Positions 7,736-15,953 of a stretch of 64,000 nucleotides of DNA are shown here, in pieces. The stretch spans positions 58,821 through 122,820 of the forward strand of contig NZ_VCHY01000020.1 of assembly GCF_005877885.1 (NCBI RefSeq), read 5' to 3'. The notes beneath the pieces are model-generated. The model did not search any database, was not told the origin of the DNA, and saw only the letters and a list, made by a program, of their open reading frames with translations. Position numbers and translations under genes: made by a program. Position 1 is the stretch's first letter. Each line of letters begins with the position of its first letter. The stretch is from Labilibacter sediminis. GTDB lineage: Bacteria > Bacteroidota > Bacteroidia > Bacteroidales > Marinilabiliaceae.

Positions 7736-10594
7736 ATGAAAATAAAAGTCTTAATAATTTTTCTGATTAATTCTTTGAATGTTTTTTCGGTAGAATTATA
7801 TCCAATAATAAAAAATTATTCTCCACGTGATTATAATTCAGGAAACCAAATTTGGTCAATAACTCAGGATTCAACCGGTAGAATGTATTTTGGGCATAAT
7901 AGCGGGCTATTGATGTATGATGGCATAAGGTGGGAAAACTATGAACATCCTGAGAAAAACATTATAAGGTCTGTCGAGTGTGCAGACCTTAAAATATATG
8001 CTGGTTCATATGAGTCATTTGGTTATTGGTCGCATACAAATACCGGTGCATTGAAATATAAAGAGCTAGGCAATCATTATGCTAAAAATATCATAAGAAA
8101 TGTTGATGTTTGGGACGTTATTGCATTTAATGATACGGTTTTATTTAAAGCAGCTGACCAATTAATTTATTGCTGTGATAATAAGATTGATGTAATTCAT
8201 ATCAAAGGAAATAGTCATTATTTTTTTAAATCTGGAACAACATACTATACATATACTTATGGAGAAGGATTGTATGTGTACAGGAATGGATTGAATAATG
8301 AGCCTGAATTATTTAATTTTTTTAAAGATAAAATTATCAGTTCAATACAGCCTACCGTTGATGGGGTAATTATTTCAACAATTTCCTCTGGTATTTTTGT
8401 TGTTAAAAATGGAGTAACCACTATTTTTTCAAATAAATACAATGATTTTTTTATAAAAAATCAGGTCACCAAAATGGTTTTAACGGATAATGGGGAATTA
8501 ATGGTTGGAACCAGGTTAAATGGATTAGTTGTATTTGATTTGAATGGTAACTTTTTATGGAATGTAAATAAACAAAACGGCTTACAGAATAATACCGTTT
8601 TAAGTTTATATATTGACTATGAAAAGAATTTATGGATCGGTACAGAAGAGGGGATTGATTATATAAATCTGAAAAAACCATTTAGAATATTCAATGACCT
8701 GGGGTGTCGGCTTGGAACTATATTCACGATAGCCAAAGCAAAGAAAAACCTGCAGTATTTGGGTACTAATCATGGAATATTTGAATTAAGGTCTTCTGAT
8801 AATATCGAGGATTATGAAGAACCTCAGTTTATTGAAGGATCTCAGGGTTTTGTGTTGCAAATTAAAAACTTTGATGATCAAATTATTGCTTGTCACAACG
8901 AAGAAACTTATTTAGTAGGTGATGGAGGACTGAAAAGAATTTTTGCAGAAGGGATTAATTGTATTCAAAAATATTCTTTTAAAGGCAAAGACTATCTAAT
9001 TGCCGGGAATCAGGGACTGGTTATATTTAAAAAAGAATTAGGAGAGTGGATTTTAAAGAATAGAGTTGAAGGTTTTTATGAACCAATTCGTTTCATTGAA
9101 ATTGATGAATTTGGAAATATATGGACAAGTGGTGGTCATAAAGGGATTTATCAGGTCCGGTTGGATGATAAACTGGAGAAATGTGAATTTCAGAAATTTT
9201 ATGGAGTGGCAGATGGATTTCCTAATGAAAATGATGTTAATGTATTTAAAATAAGGAATCATATTGTTTTTAATACCCAAAAAGGATTTTATTATTTTAA
9301 CATGCGTCTTGGAAGGATTGAACCTTTTGAACGACTAAATTTGCAGCTGGGTACCTATAAAAATGCTTCACAGGTATTTCAGTTTGATTTAAACACATAT
9401 TGGTTTTATGGTAATAATAAATATTCCTTAATCGAGTTTTACCCAAATAGTTTTTATATTAAGAATAAATCAGAGAGTTATGGTGTTCCATCAAGAATGT
9501 TGAATGGATATGAGAATGTGGTTAAAATTTCACCGACAGAGAGTGTAATTTGCATGACCAGTGGTTTTCTCATTCATAACATTAAATCTGAGTTCATTAA
9601 TGAACAGGATACTTTAGATAAGACTGTGTATTTTAATAAAATAAGTTTTTCGAATAGGAATAGTTTAAATGGAAAAGCTTATAATGCCACTGAAAATTTT
9701 CACTCAAAATTAGAATTTCCCTTTAAAAGTAATGTTTCTTTAGATTTTTATTGTAATAGCTTTGATTCAGACATAAATTTCATAACGACACTGGAAGGAC
9801 TGGATTCAGAATGGTCTAAGCCATCGCGTAAAGCTGATTATGAATTTCAGCGTTTGCCTCATGGAGATTATTCGTTTAAAGTTAAGGTTGTTTCAAAAGA
9901 TAATGTACAGAGTTCTGAATTTTCTTATTCCTTTCGAATCGAACCTCCCTGGTATGCGTCAAGACTTGCTTATTTTATTTATTTTATTGGTGGAGTAGCT
10001 ATGCTCGTTTTGTTTCGGTATTTATTTCTATTTCGTTTAAAAAAGAAAGAAAGGATTTTGAAAGAAGCCAATGATAAAAGGCTGGAGGAGGAACGATTAG
10101 AAAATGAGAAGATATTAATGAGAATGAGGAATGAGAAATTAAGGTCCGAAGTAGAGCTTAAAAATAAAGAGCTAGTGAAAACAACAATGTCAGTTATTGA
10201 AAATAATGAAGTATTGGATCAGATTAAAAATGAAATTGAGAAAAATATACGGGGTGGACTTTCAAATGCCAAAGAACTCAACAATAAAATACTTAAAATT
10301 ATAAATCAGACCAAGTCTGATGGAAATTACTGGGATAAATTTAAATATCATTTTAATAAAAGAAATGAGAATTTATTTAAAGCATTAAAAGTACAATTTC
10401 CCGATTTATCATCAAATGATCTATACATGTGTGCTTATTTGCAACTTAATCTATCCACAAAAGATATAGCTACTCTTGAAAATATTTCAATAAAAGGTGT
10501 CGAGGTAAGAAGATATAGATTACGTAAGAAACTTAAGATTGATTCCGATGTAAACCTTTCAAGTTATATAATGGAGATATCACAGAATATTTAA
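7736..10594 (+). CDS. Beta-propeller/Y_Y_Y sensor-regulator with LuxR-like HTH (no kinase)
   Basis: A PUL sensor-regulator of 952 residues, probably membrane-spanning. After a signal-anchor, residues 25-640 carry two-component-regulator propeller repeats (for example IWSITQDSTGRMYFGHNSG, VLSLYIDYEKNLWIGTEEG). A Y_Y_Y domain (about 650-735) ends in the triple-tyrosine-type segment before a single TM helix (about 741-768). A cytoplasmic coiled coil (about 770-850) leads to a C-terminal LuxR-type HTH (STKDIATLENISIKGVEVRR). Hybrid two-component PUL regulators (HTCS) have kinase, receiver and AraC domains after the TM helix; all are missing here, so this is a one-component transmembrane regulator. 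It ends 574 bp before susC in the same direction and probably detects an oligosaccharide in the periplasm. Confidence 0.85.
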   Translation: MKIKVLIIFLINSLNVFSVELYPIIKNYSPRDYNSGNQIWSITQDSTGRMYFGHNSGLLMYDGIRWENYEHPEKNIIRSVECADLKIYAGSYESFGYWSHTNTGALKYKELGNHYAKNIIRNVDVWDVIAFNDTVLFKAADQLIYCCDNKIDVIHIKGNSHYFFKSGTTYYTYTYGEGLYVYRNGLNNEPELFNFFKDKIISSIQPTVDGVIISTISSGIFVVKNGVTTIFSNKYNDFFIKNQVTKMVLTDNGELMVGTRLNGLVVFDLNGNFLWNVNKQNGLQNNTVLSLYIDYEKNLWIGTEEGIDYINLKKPFRIFNDLGCRLGTIFTIAKAKKNLQYLGTNHGIFELRSSDNIEDYEEPQFIEGSQGFVLQIKNFDDQIIACHNEETYLVGDGGLKRIFAEGINCIQKYSFKGKDYLIAGNQGLVIFKKELGEWILKNRVEGFYEPIRFIEIDEFGNIWTSGGHKGIYQVRLDDKLEKCEFQKFYGVADGFPNENDVNVFKIRNHIVFNTQKGFYYFNMRLGRIEPFERLNLQLGTYKNASQVFQFDLNTYWFYGNNKYSLIEFYPNSFYIKNKSESYGVPSRMLNGYENVVKISPTESVICMTSGFLIHNIKSEFINEQDTLDKTVYFNKISFSNRNSLNGKAYNATENFHSKLEFPFKSNVSLDFYCNSFDSDINFITTLEGLDSEWSKPSRKADYEFQRLPHGDYSFKVKVVSKDNVQSSEFSYSFRIEPPWYASRLAYFIYFIGGVAMLVLFRYLFLFRLKKKERILKEANDKRLEEERLENEKILMRMRNEKLRSEVELKNKELVKTTMSVIENNEVLDQIKNEIEKNIRGGLSNAKELNNKILKIINQTKSDGNYWDKFKYHFNKRNENLFKALKVQFPDLSSNDLYMCAYLQLNLSTKDIATLENISIKGVEVRRYRLRKKLKIDSDVNLSSYIMEISQNI

Positions 10595-11168
10595 GATAAC
10601 TGTGCAGGGTAAAACATAGACTCAATCGATCTGACTAATAATTTTCTGAAACGGTAAGGCTGATATCTCTTCTTGTGTGCAGTCTGGTCTTGTAGGAATA
10701 ATTCAGTTGCAGAAAGACTCCATTTTGCATTCGTTTACGTACTATTCCAATCCGGCAGGAAGCTTTCAGCAGGAGATTGGTTCAGTATCGTTGATGATGG
10801 TTTCACAAGCGATGGAATAAAATCTTTTGCCCAGTTAGCTTAAATAAACCTTTTTCACCTAATGAAGATATGGGTGTATGAATGCCTTTGTTTAAAGGAA
10901 TATTTTACCATTAATCCGATGCCTGCTCCCTTTATGAAGCTTGAACAAATTGTGTTTTATCTAACGTCATAAAGTTTTGGGGCAAAAGACAGGTTACTGT
11001 AACTTTACCCGAAAGATGTACCAACTATATGCTTATAATTATTTGTAGGGGTAATGTAGGGGTAGCCTGTTTAACCACCAGATTGTTTGGATTTTGTAGG
11101 CGTAAATTTATTTGATATGTGTTTTCTAAATAGGAAATTCACATTATCAAATTTAAACAAATCAAATT
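10595..11168. other. Regulator-susC spacer; possible gene remnant, promoter region
   Basis: This 574-bp spacer has no intact gene. Around 10640-10840 frames on both strands are open for 50-70 codons with protein-like composition but are interrupted. A minus-strand reading gives segments such as FIPSLVKPSSTILNQSPAES and, past a stop, ELFLQDQTAHKKRYQPYRF. It could be a decayed gene, perhaps of a mobile element, but I recognise no family. The final 130 bp before susC carry the three direct repeats listed separately. Confidence 0.35.
11044..11104 (+). promoter_or_regulatory. Three TGTAGGSGTA direct repeats upstream of susC
   Basis: TGTAGGGGTA occurs at 11044-11053 and again at 11055-11064 (11-bp period, one helical turn). 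A third copy, TGTAGGCGTA, lies at 11095-11104 (40 bp later), 65 bp before the susC start codon. Same-face direct repeats upstream of the transporter gene are what a PUL activator binding site would look like. The protein that binds them is not known; the 7736-10594 regulator and the AraC protein are candidates. Confidence 0.5.
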
Positions 11169-14100
11169 ATGGAAAAATTATTAAAACTATTTTTAAGTAT
11201 TTTCTTTTTATCTATTACTGTTTGGGTTCAGGCCCAATCTGTAAAAGGCAAAGTAACCAGTGCGGACAGTGGTGAACCTATTCCGGGAGTCAGTATCGTA
11301 ATTAAGGGGACCGCCTCCGGAACCGTTACGGATGTTGATGGTAATTATCAGTTATTGGTCGATACTGACAAAACCCTGGTGTTTAGTTTTGTTGGTATGT
11401 TGTCTCAGGAGATTCCTGTTACCGGGAAGGGGATGATAAATGTAACATTGAAAAATGATATACATAATATTGAAGAGGTTGTTGCAATTGGATATGGTAG
11501 TATGAAGAAAAGTGATGTTACCGGTTCAATAGTCTCTGTTAAAGGAGATGATTTAAAATCTAATCCTTCTCCAGACGCAATGTCTGGATTACAGGGAAAG
11601 GTATCGGGTATGATTGTTACCAATAGTGGTAGGGCAGGTGATAGTCCCGATGTGAAAATTCGTGGAATAGGAACCGTGCAGGCTGGAACAGGACCATTAT
11701 ATGTTGTAGATGGAGTTTTTACCAATGGCATTTCCTTTTTAAATCCAAATGATATTGAGTCTATTGAAGTATTAAAAGATGCATCATCGCTTGCAATATT
11801 TGGTGCTCAGGGTGCTAATGGAGTAATTATTGTTACTACAAAAACAGCAGAAAAGGGAAAGCTTACGGTTAATTATGATGGATATGCAGGTATTCAAACT
11901 TTGCATCAAAGAGATAGGATAGATTTTACAAATGCCTCAGAGTTTACAATGTTATATAATGAGATGTTGCAGAACAATGCTTCTGATTTAAATCAGGAAT
12001 ATGTACCCTGGACCGGCGATTTAACTGGTGAAGGCACAGACTGGGTTGATGAAGTTTTAAGAAATGCATTGGTTACAAATCATAGTATCTCCGTGTCATC
12101 AAACAAAGAAAGAAGTACTTCTTTGTTCAGCCTAGGGTATTTTCAACAAGATGGTATTACCAAGACAGATTCTTACAAACGTTACACTGCACGCTTCAAG
12201 CAAGATTATATTGTTTCTGACTTTTTGGAGATTGGTGCTAATTTGATAGCTAATAACTGGTATCGTACAGATTATAATCCCAATATTTTGCGAAGAGCAA
12301 GAGAAGCTGTTCCTACATATGCGCCTTATGATAATGGTGATAGTGACTGGGACAGGTTAAATTCATTTCCAGGAAATATTGGAGAGAAATATACTTCACC
12401 ACCAGATATACAGCCTAATGTGGGTAATCCTGTTGCTATGTATGAAATATTAGAAGGTACAGGCGAATATAGTGGTTACACCATTATTGGTTCAGCTTAT
12501 GCTAAAGTAAATTTCACCAAAGATTTTAGCTATAAAATATCGGGAAATGCAACTGTTTCATTAGGACACAACAGTAATTATAATCCTCATTTTGCAGTTG
12601 GAGGTATTCAAAAAAATGAACATAGTAGCTTTAGTCGGGGAACTTCACGCAGCAAGGATTATCAGGTGGATCATTTGTTTGAGTACAGCAAGGTCACTGG
12701 TGAACATCGCATAAAAGCAATTGCGGGCATGACTTATCGAGAATCCGAAAATATGGGTTTTAGTGCTTCGCGTGATTCAATAAGTGCACAGGCTTATGCA
12801 GATCCATCCATGTGGATGTTAAATGCAGGATATTCAGAATGGGATAATAATGGCGATTATAAAAATGAAGTTGCATTTACTTCCTATTTAGGAAGAGTTA
12901 GTTATAGTTATAAGGATAAATATTTAGCTAATTTAACTGTGCGAAGAGATGGTTCATCCAAATTTGGTCCGGATCATCGCTGGGGTACATTCCCGGCAGT
13001 TGGATTAGGATGGGTCGTTAGTAATGAGGCTTTTATGCAGAATGTTGAAAAAGTAGATTTTCTAAAGATAAGAGCTTCCTGGGGACAGGCAGGAAACGAT
13101 AAAATAGGTAATTATATGTATTTACCAACGATAAATCCTCAAGGAGAATCCGTTGTAATCGACAATGAAATAATTTATATACCAACCCGGTCTTTTTATG
13201 CAGATCCCGGTATTCATTGGGAAATTGTTGAAGGTGTTGATATAGGGGCTGAAACTTCTTTGTTTAACAATCTGCTACATATTGATATTGGATATTTTAA
13301 TAAAACTACAAAAGATTTGCTTGCAACAGTTCCTGCACCAGCTTCATCAAGTGCTCCATATGCGGTTACCAATGCTGGCTCTCTGCGTAACTCAGGGTTT
13401 GAGTCGACTGCTACCGGGCATTTTAAATTTGGAGATTTCAATTTAACTTTAAGTGGGAATGCTTCGTATTTGAAAAATGAGGTTTTAGAATTGGGTAATG
13501 ATAATGCTGATATTATTTCAAACTTACATTACAGAACAGTTGTTGGGCAATCCGTTGGAATGATGTATGGATATATCCAGGAAGGAATATTTCAGAATCA
13601 GGAAGAAATTGATAATTCACCTGTTACTGCAGGAGTGGTTCGTCCGGGAGACATGAAGTATAAAGATTTAAATGGCGATGAGAAAATTGATGAAAATGAT
13701 CGTACATATATTGGGAACCACCTGCCTGATTGGACGTATGGATTTTCTATTAATGCAGGATACAAAAATTTTGATTTTTTAGTAGATTTAAATGGTGTAG
13801 TTGGAGTTGATAATTATACAGAAATCAGACTTCCTGCTTCCTGGGCTGTTTTCAATATGCCAGGAGTACTTCTTAATCGTTGGCATGGAGAAGGTACTTC
13901 AAATCATGATCCAATACTCTCTGCCAGGCCTGATAATGCTCTTGCTTCAACATATTTCGTAGAGTCAGGCGATTATATGCGAATAAGAAATATTCAACTT
14001 GGGTATTCTTTACCTCCTAACCTGTTGAACAATATAGGTATTCAGGGAATGAGGATTTATGTAAATGCTCAAAATCCAATTACCTTTCAAAATTATACTG

Positions 14101-14210
14101 GTTGGACACCTGAAGTTGGTGGAAATATCCTTACTGGCGGTGATGATATAAATTATACCAATTTCCCAATCGGATCGACTTATACAATTGGTTTAAATAT
14201 TAACTTTTAA
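11169..14210 (+). CDS. SusC/RagA-like TonB-dependent outer-membrane transporter
   Basis: A 1013-residue outer-membrane barrel that imports oligosaccharides with its SusD partner. It begins with a signal peptide (to about residue 23, VQAQS). A carboxypeptidase-D regulatory-like domain follows (KGKVTSADSGEPIPGVSIVI, about 24-110), then the SusC signature and TonB-dependent plug (about 115-225, with PDAMSGLQGKVSGM and GVIIVTTKTA) and a long barrel ending in an aromatic residue (GLNINF). Length is normal for the family. susD follows 12 bp later. The start follows an AT-rich leader lacking a Shine-Dalgarno sequence, as usual in this phylum. No susE/susF-type surface-binding gene follows the pair. 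Confidence 0.97.
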   Translation: MEKLLKLFLSIFFLSITVWVQAQSVKGKVTSADSGEPIPGVSIVIKGTASGTVTDVDGNYQLLVDTDKTLVFSFVGMLSQEIPVTGKGMINVTLKNDIHNIEEVVAIGYGSMKKSDVTGSIVSVKGDDLKSNPSPDAMSGLQGKVSGMIVTNSGRAGDSPDVKIRGIGTVQAGTGPLYVVDGVFTNGISFLNPNDIESIEVLKDASSLAIFGAQGANGVIIVTTKTAEKGKLTVNYDGYAGIQTLHQRDRIDFTNASEFTMLYNEMLQNNASDLNQEYVPWTGDLTGEGTDWVDEVLRNALVTNHSISVSSNKERSTSLFSLGYFQQDGITKTDSYKRYTARFKQDYIVSDFLEIGANLIANNWYRTDYNPNILRRAREAVPTYAPYDNGDSDWDRLNSFPGNIGEKYTSPPDIQPNVGNPVAMYEILEGTGEYSGYTIIGSAYAKVNFTKDFSYKISGNATVSLGHNSNYNPHFAVGGIQKNEHSSFSRGTSRSKDYQVDHLFEYSKVTGEHRIKAIAGMTYRESENMGFSASRDSISAQAYADPSMWMLNAGYSEWDNNGDYKNEVAFTSYLGRVSYSYKDKYLANLTVRRDGSSKFGPDHRWGTFPAVGLGWVVSNEAFMQNVEKVDFLKIRASWGQAGNDKIGNYMYLPTINPQGESVVIDNEIIYIPTRSFYADPGIHWEIVEGVDIGAETSLFNNLLHIDIGYFNKTTKDLLATVPAPASSSAPYAVTNAGSLRNSGFESTATGHFKFGDFNLTLSGNASYLKNEVLELGNDNADIISNLHYRTVVGQSVGMMYGYIQEGIFQNQEEIDNSPVTAGVVRPGDMKYKDLNGDEKIDENDRTYIGNHLPDWTYGFSINAGYKNFDFLVDLNGVVGVDNYTEIRLPASWAVFNMPGVLLNRWHGEGTSNHDPILSARPDNALASTYFVESGDYMRIRNIQLGYSLPPNLLNNIGIQGMRIYVNAQNPITFQNYTGWTPEVGGNILTGGDDINYTNFPIGSTYTIGLNINF

Positions 14211-14222
14211 TACAAGAACACC

Positions 14223-15725
14223 ATGAAAAAGATAATTCAAAATATTATATATATAGCAATTGTCACAATATTGTTTTCATCATGCAAGGAAAGCTTATTG
14301 GATCTTTATCCATATGGTGTGTTAACTGATGCGAACTATCAAGACACAACTCAAATAGATCAGTCAATATATACTGAAGCAAATGTTCTTAAGATATACG
14401 CTCATATGCGCGGGTGGGGGGCTATTCAATGGCCATATCTTGGAGTAATGTCAATTATTTCCGATGATGCTGATAAGGGATCAACTCCAACAGATGGTGC
14501 ACCGCAGATTGCACTTGAAAATTTTACTTTTAACTCAAGTGATTATAGTGTGACCACTGTTTATCAGGATTATTTTATGGCAGTTGCCTTGGCAAATGAG
14601 AGTCTGGCTGAATTAGATTCTTTGGATATTGAAGTGGCTCCCAAAAGGGATCAACTTATAGCTGAAGTCAGATTTTTAAGGGCCTATCATTATTTTAGAT
14701 TAACGCAAATGTTTGGAGGCCTTCCTGTATTAACTGAACCATTACCTCCAGATGCTCCGGTTCCTGCCAGAAAAACCTTACAAGAGACCCAGGATTTTAT
14801 AGAAGCTGATTTATTGGCAGCAATTAATGGATTGCCTGATAAAAGTTATTATATGGCCAATGGTGGTTTGGGTCGGGCTACAAAAGGTGCAGCGCAAGGT
14901 TTCCTTGCCAAGTTGTACTTATATCAACAACGCTGGGGAGATGTTTTGACTCAGACTAATGCAATATTAAATTCAGGTATATATGATTTATCCACACCAA
15001 TAGATAAGATTTTTACTGAAGCAGAGGAGAATGGCAGGGAGTCTCTTTTTGAAATGCAGGCGCAAGAAACAGAAACTTTAAATGCGACAAGTGGATATGC
15101 AACGGTTCAAGGTGTGCGTGGATCCTTGAATCGTGGTTGGGGATTTAATGTACCTTCACAAAAACTAATCGATGCGTTTGAGCAGGGAGACCCCAGATTT
15201 TTGACAACTGTTTTGGTCTCAGGCACAACTTTGTCTGATGGAACATATATTCCATCAGTATCAGAAGGCGTAGTTAATCCATACTACAATATGAAAGTAC
15301 ACCAGTGGGCAAATGAACTGGCAAAGGATAACAGGCTTCCCTTTGGTGGGTGGATTAATGCACGTATTTTGCGTACTGCTGATATTTTTTTGATGTATGC
15401 CGAAGCAGCTAACGAGTTAGGTCAAACAAATGAAGCACTTGCTAAATTAGAAATGGTAAGGAACAGGGCACGGAATGGAATAACTGATGTCCTGCCAGAG
15501 GTTACTACTACTGATCAGTTAGAATTGAGGGCTGCCATTCAGCATGAAAGAAGAATTGAGTTGGCAATGGAATTCGAACGCTATTTCGATTTAATTCGTT
15601 GGGGATTGGCAGAAGAAGCATTAGGGCCTAATGGCTGGACAAAAGGAAAACATGAAGTTTATCCAATTCCTCAAATTGAAATCGACCGTTCTCAAGGCAC
15701 ATTGATACAAAATCCGGGGTATTAA
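14223..15725 (+). CDS. SusD/RagB-family surface glycan-binding lipoprotein
   Basis: A 500-residue lipoprotein. The lipobox is at FSSC, so Cys21 or so would be lipidated, and the mature protein would sit on the cell surface as the lid of the SusC transporter. Family features are the TPR-like helices (AEVRFLRAYHYFRLTQMFGG; RGSLNRGWGFNVPSQKLIDA) and the C-terminal RagB segment (LELRAAIQHERRIELAMEFE, then YFDLIRWG and VYPIPQIEID). It is adjacent to susC and certainly co-transcribed. Glycan specificity cannot be read from the sequence. Confidence 0.97.
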   Translation: MKKIIQNIIYIAIVTILFSSCKESLLDLYPYGVLTDANYQDTTQIDQSIYTEANVLKIYAHMRGWGAIQWPYLGVMSIISDDADKGSTPTDGAPQIALENFTFNSSDYSVTTVYQDYFMAVALANESLAELDSLDIEVAPKRDQLIAEVRFLRAYHYFRLTQMFGGLPVLTEPLPPDAPVPARKTLQETQDFIEADLLAAINGLPDKSYYMANGGLGRATKGAAQGFLAKLYLYQQRWGDVLTQTNAILNSGIYDLSTPIDKIFTEAEENGRESLFEMQAQETETLNATSGYATVQGVRGSLNRGWGFNVPSQKLIDAFEQGDPRFLTTVLVSGTTLSDGTYIPSVSEGVVNPYYNMKVHQWANELAKDNRLPFGGWINARILRTADIFLMYAEAANELGQTNEALAKLEMVRNRARNGITDVLPEVTTTDQLELRAAIQHERRIELAMEFERYFDLIRWGLAEEALGPNGWTKGKHEVYPIPQIEIDRSQGTLIQNPGY

Positions 15726-15762
15726 TTAGAAGAAATTAATAGTTAGTTTAGTTAGAGTTCAT

Positions 15763-15800
15763 GAACGGGAGCTGTCAAATTCTGGAGATAGTTCCCGTTC
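15763..15800 (+). promoter_or_regulatory. Hairpin after susCD (attenuator or processing site)
   Basis: GAACGGGAGCT (15763-15773) pairs with AGTTCCCGTTC (15790-15800), an 11-bp stem with one G-T wobble and a 16-nt loop, 38 nt after the susD stop. It is followed by TAAAATT rather than a T run. Stem-loops after susCD that lower downstream expression or protect the susCD message are common in PULs; that role here is inference. Confidence 0.5.
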
Positions 15801-15953
15801 TAAAATTGTCTGAAAATAAGACAAGAAATACTGCTATTCCCTGGTAGGTAATGAATAAAACTGTTAGCAACTTCAATTTTAAACGGTTTTCAACTCGAAA
15901 ATTTTACAATTAATTCATGTATTAGCGATTCTTCATACTTTAATTTAAACCAA

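Noticed and set aside
11405..11731. Minus-strand open frame inside susC
   Set aside because: It is antisense to a well-supported SusC gene with no independent motif; treated as a shadow frame, like the others inside large genes.
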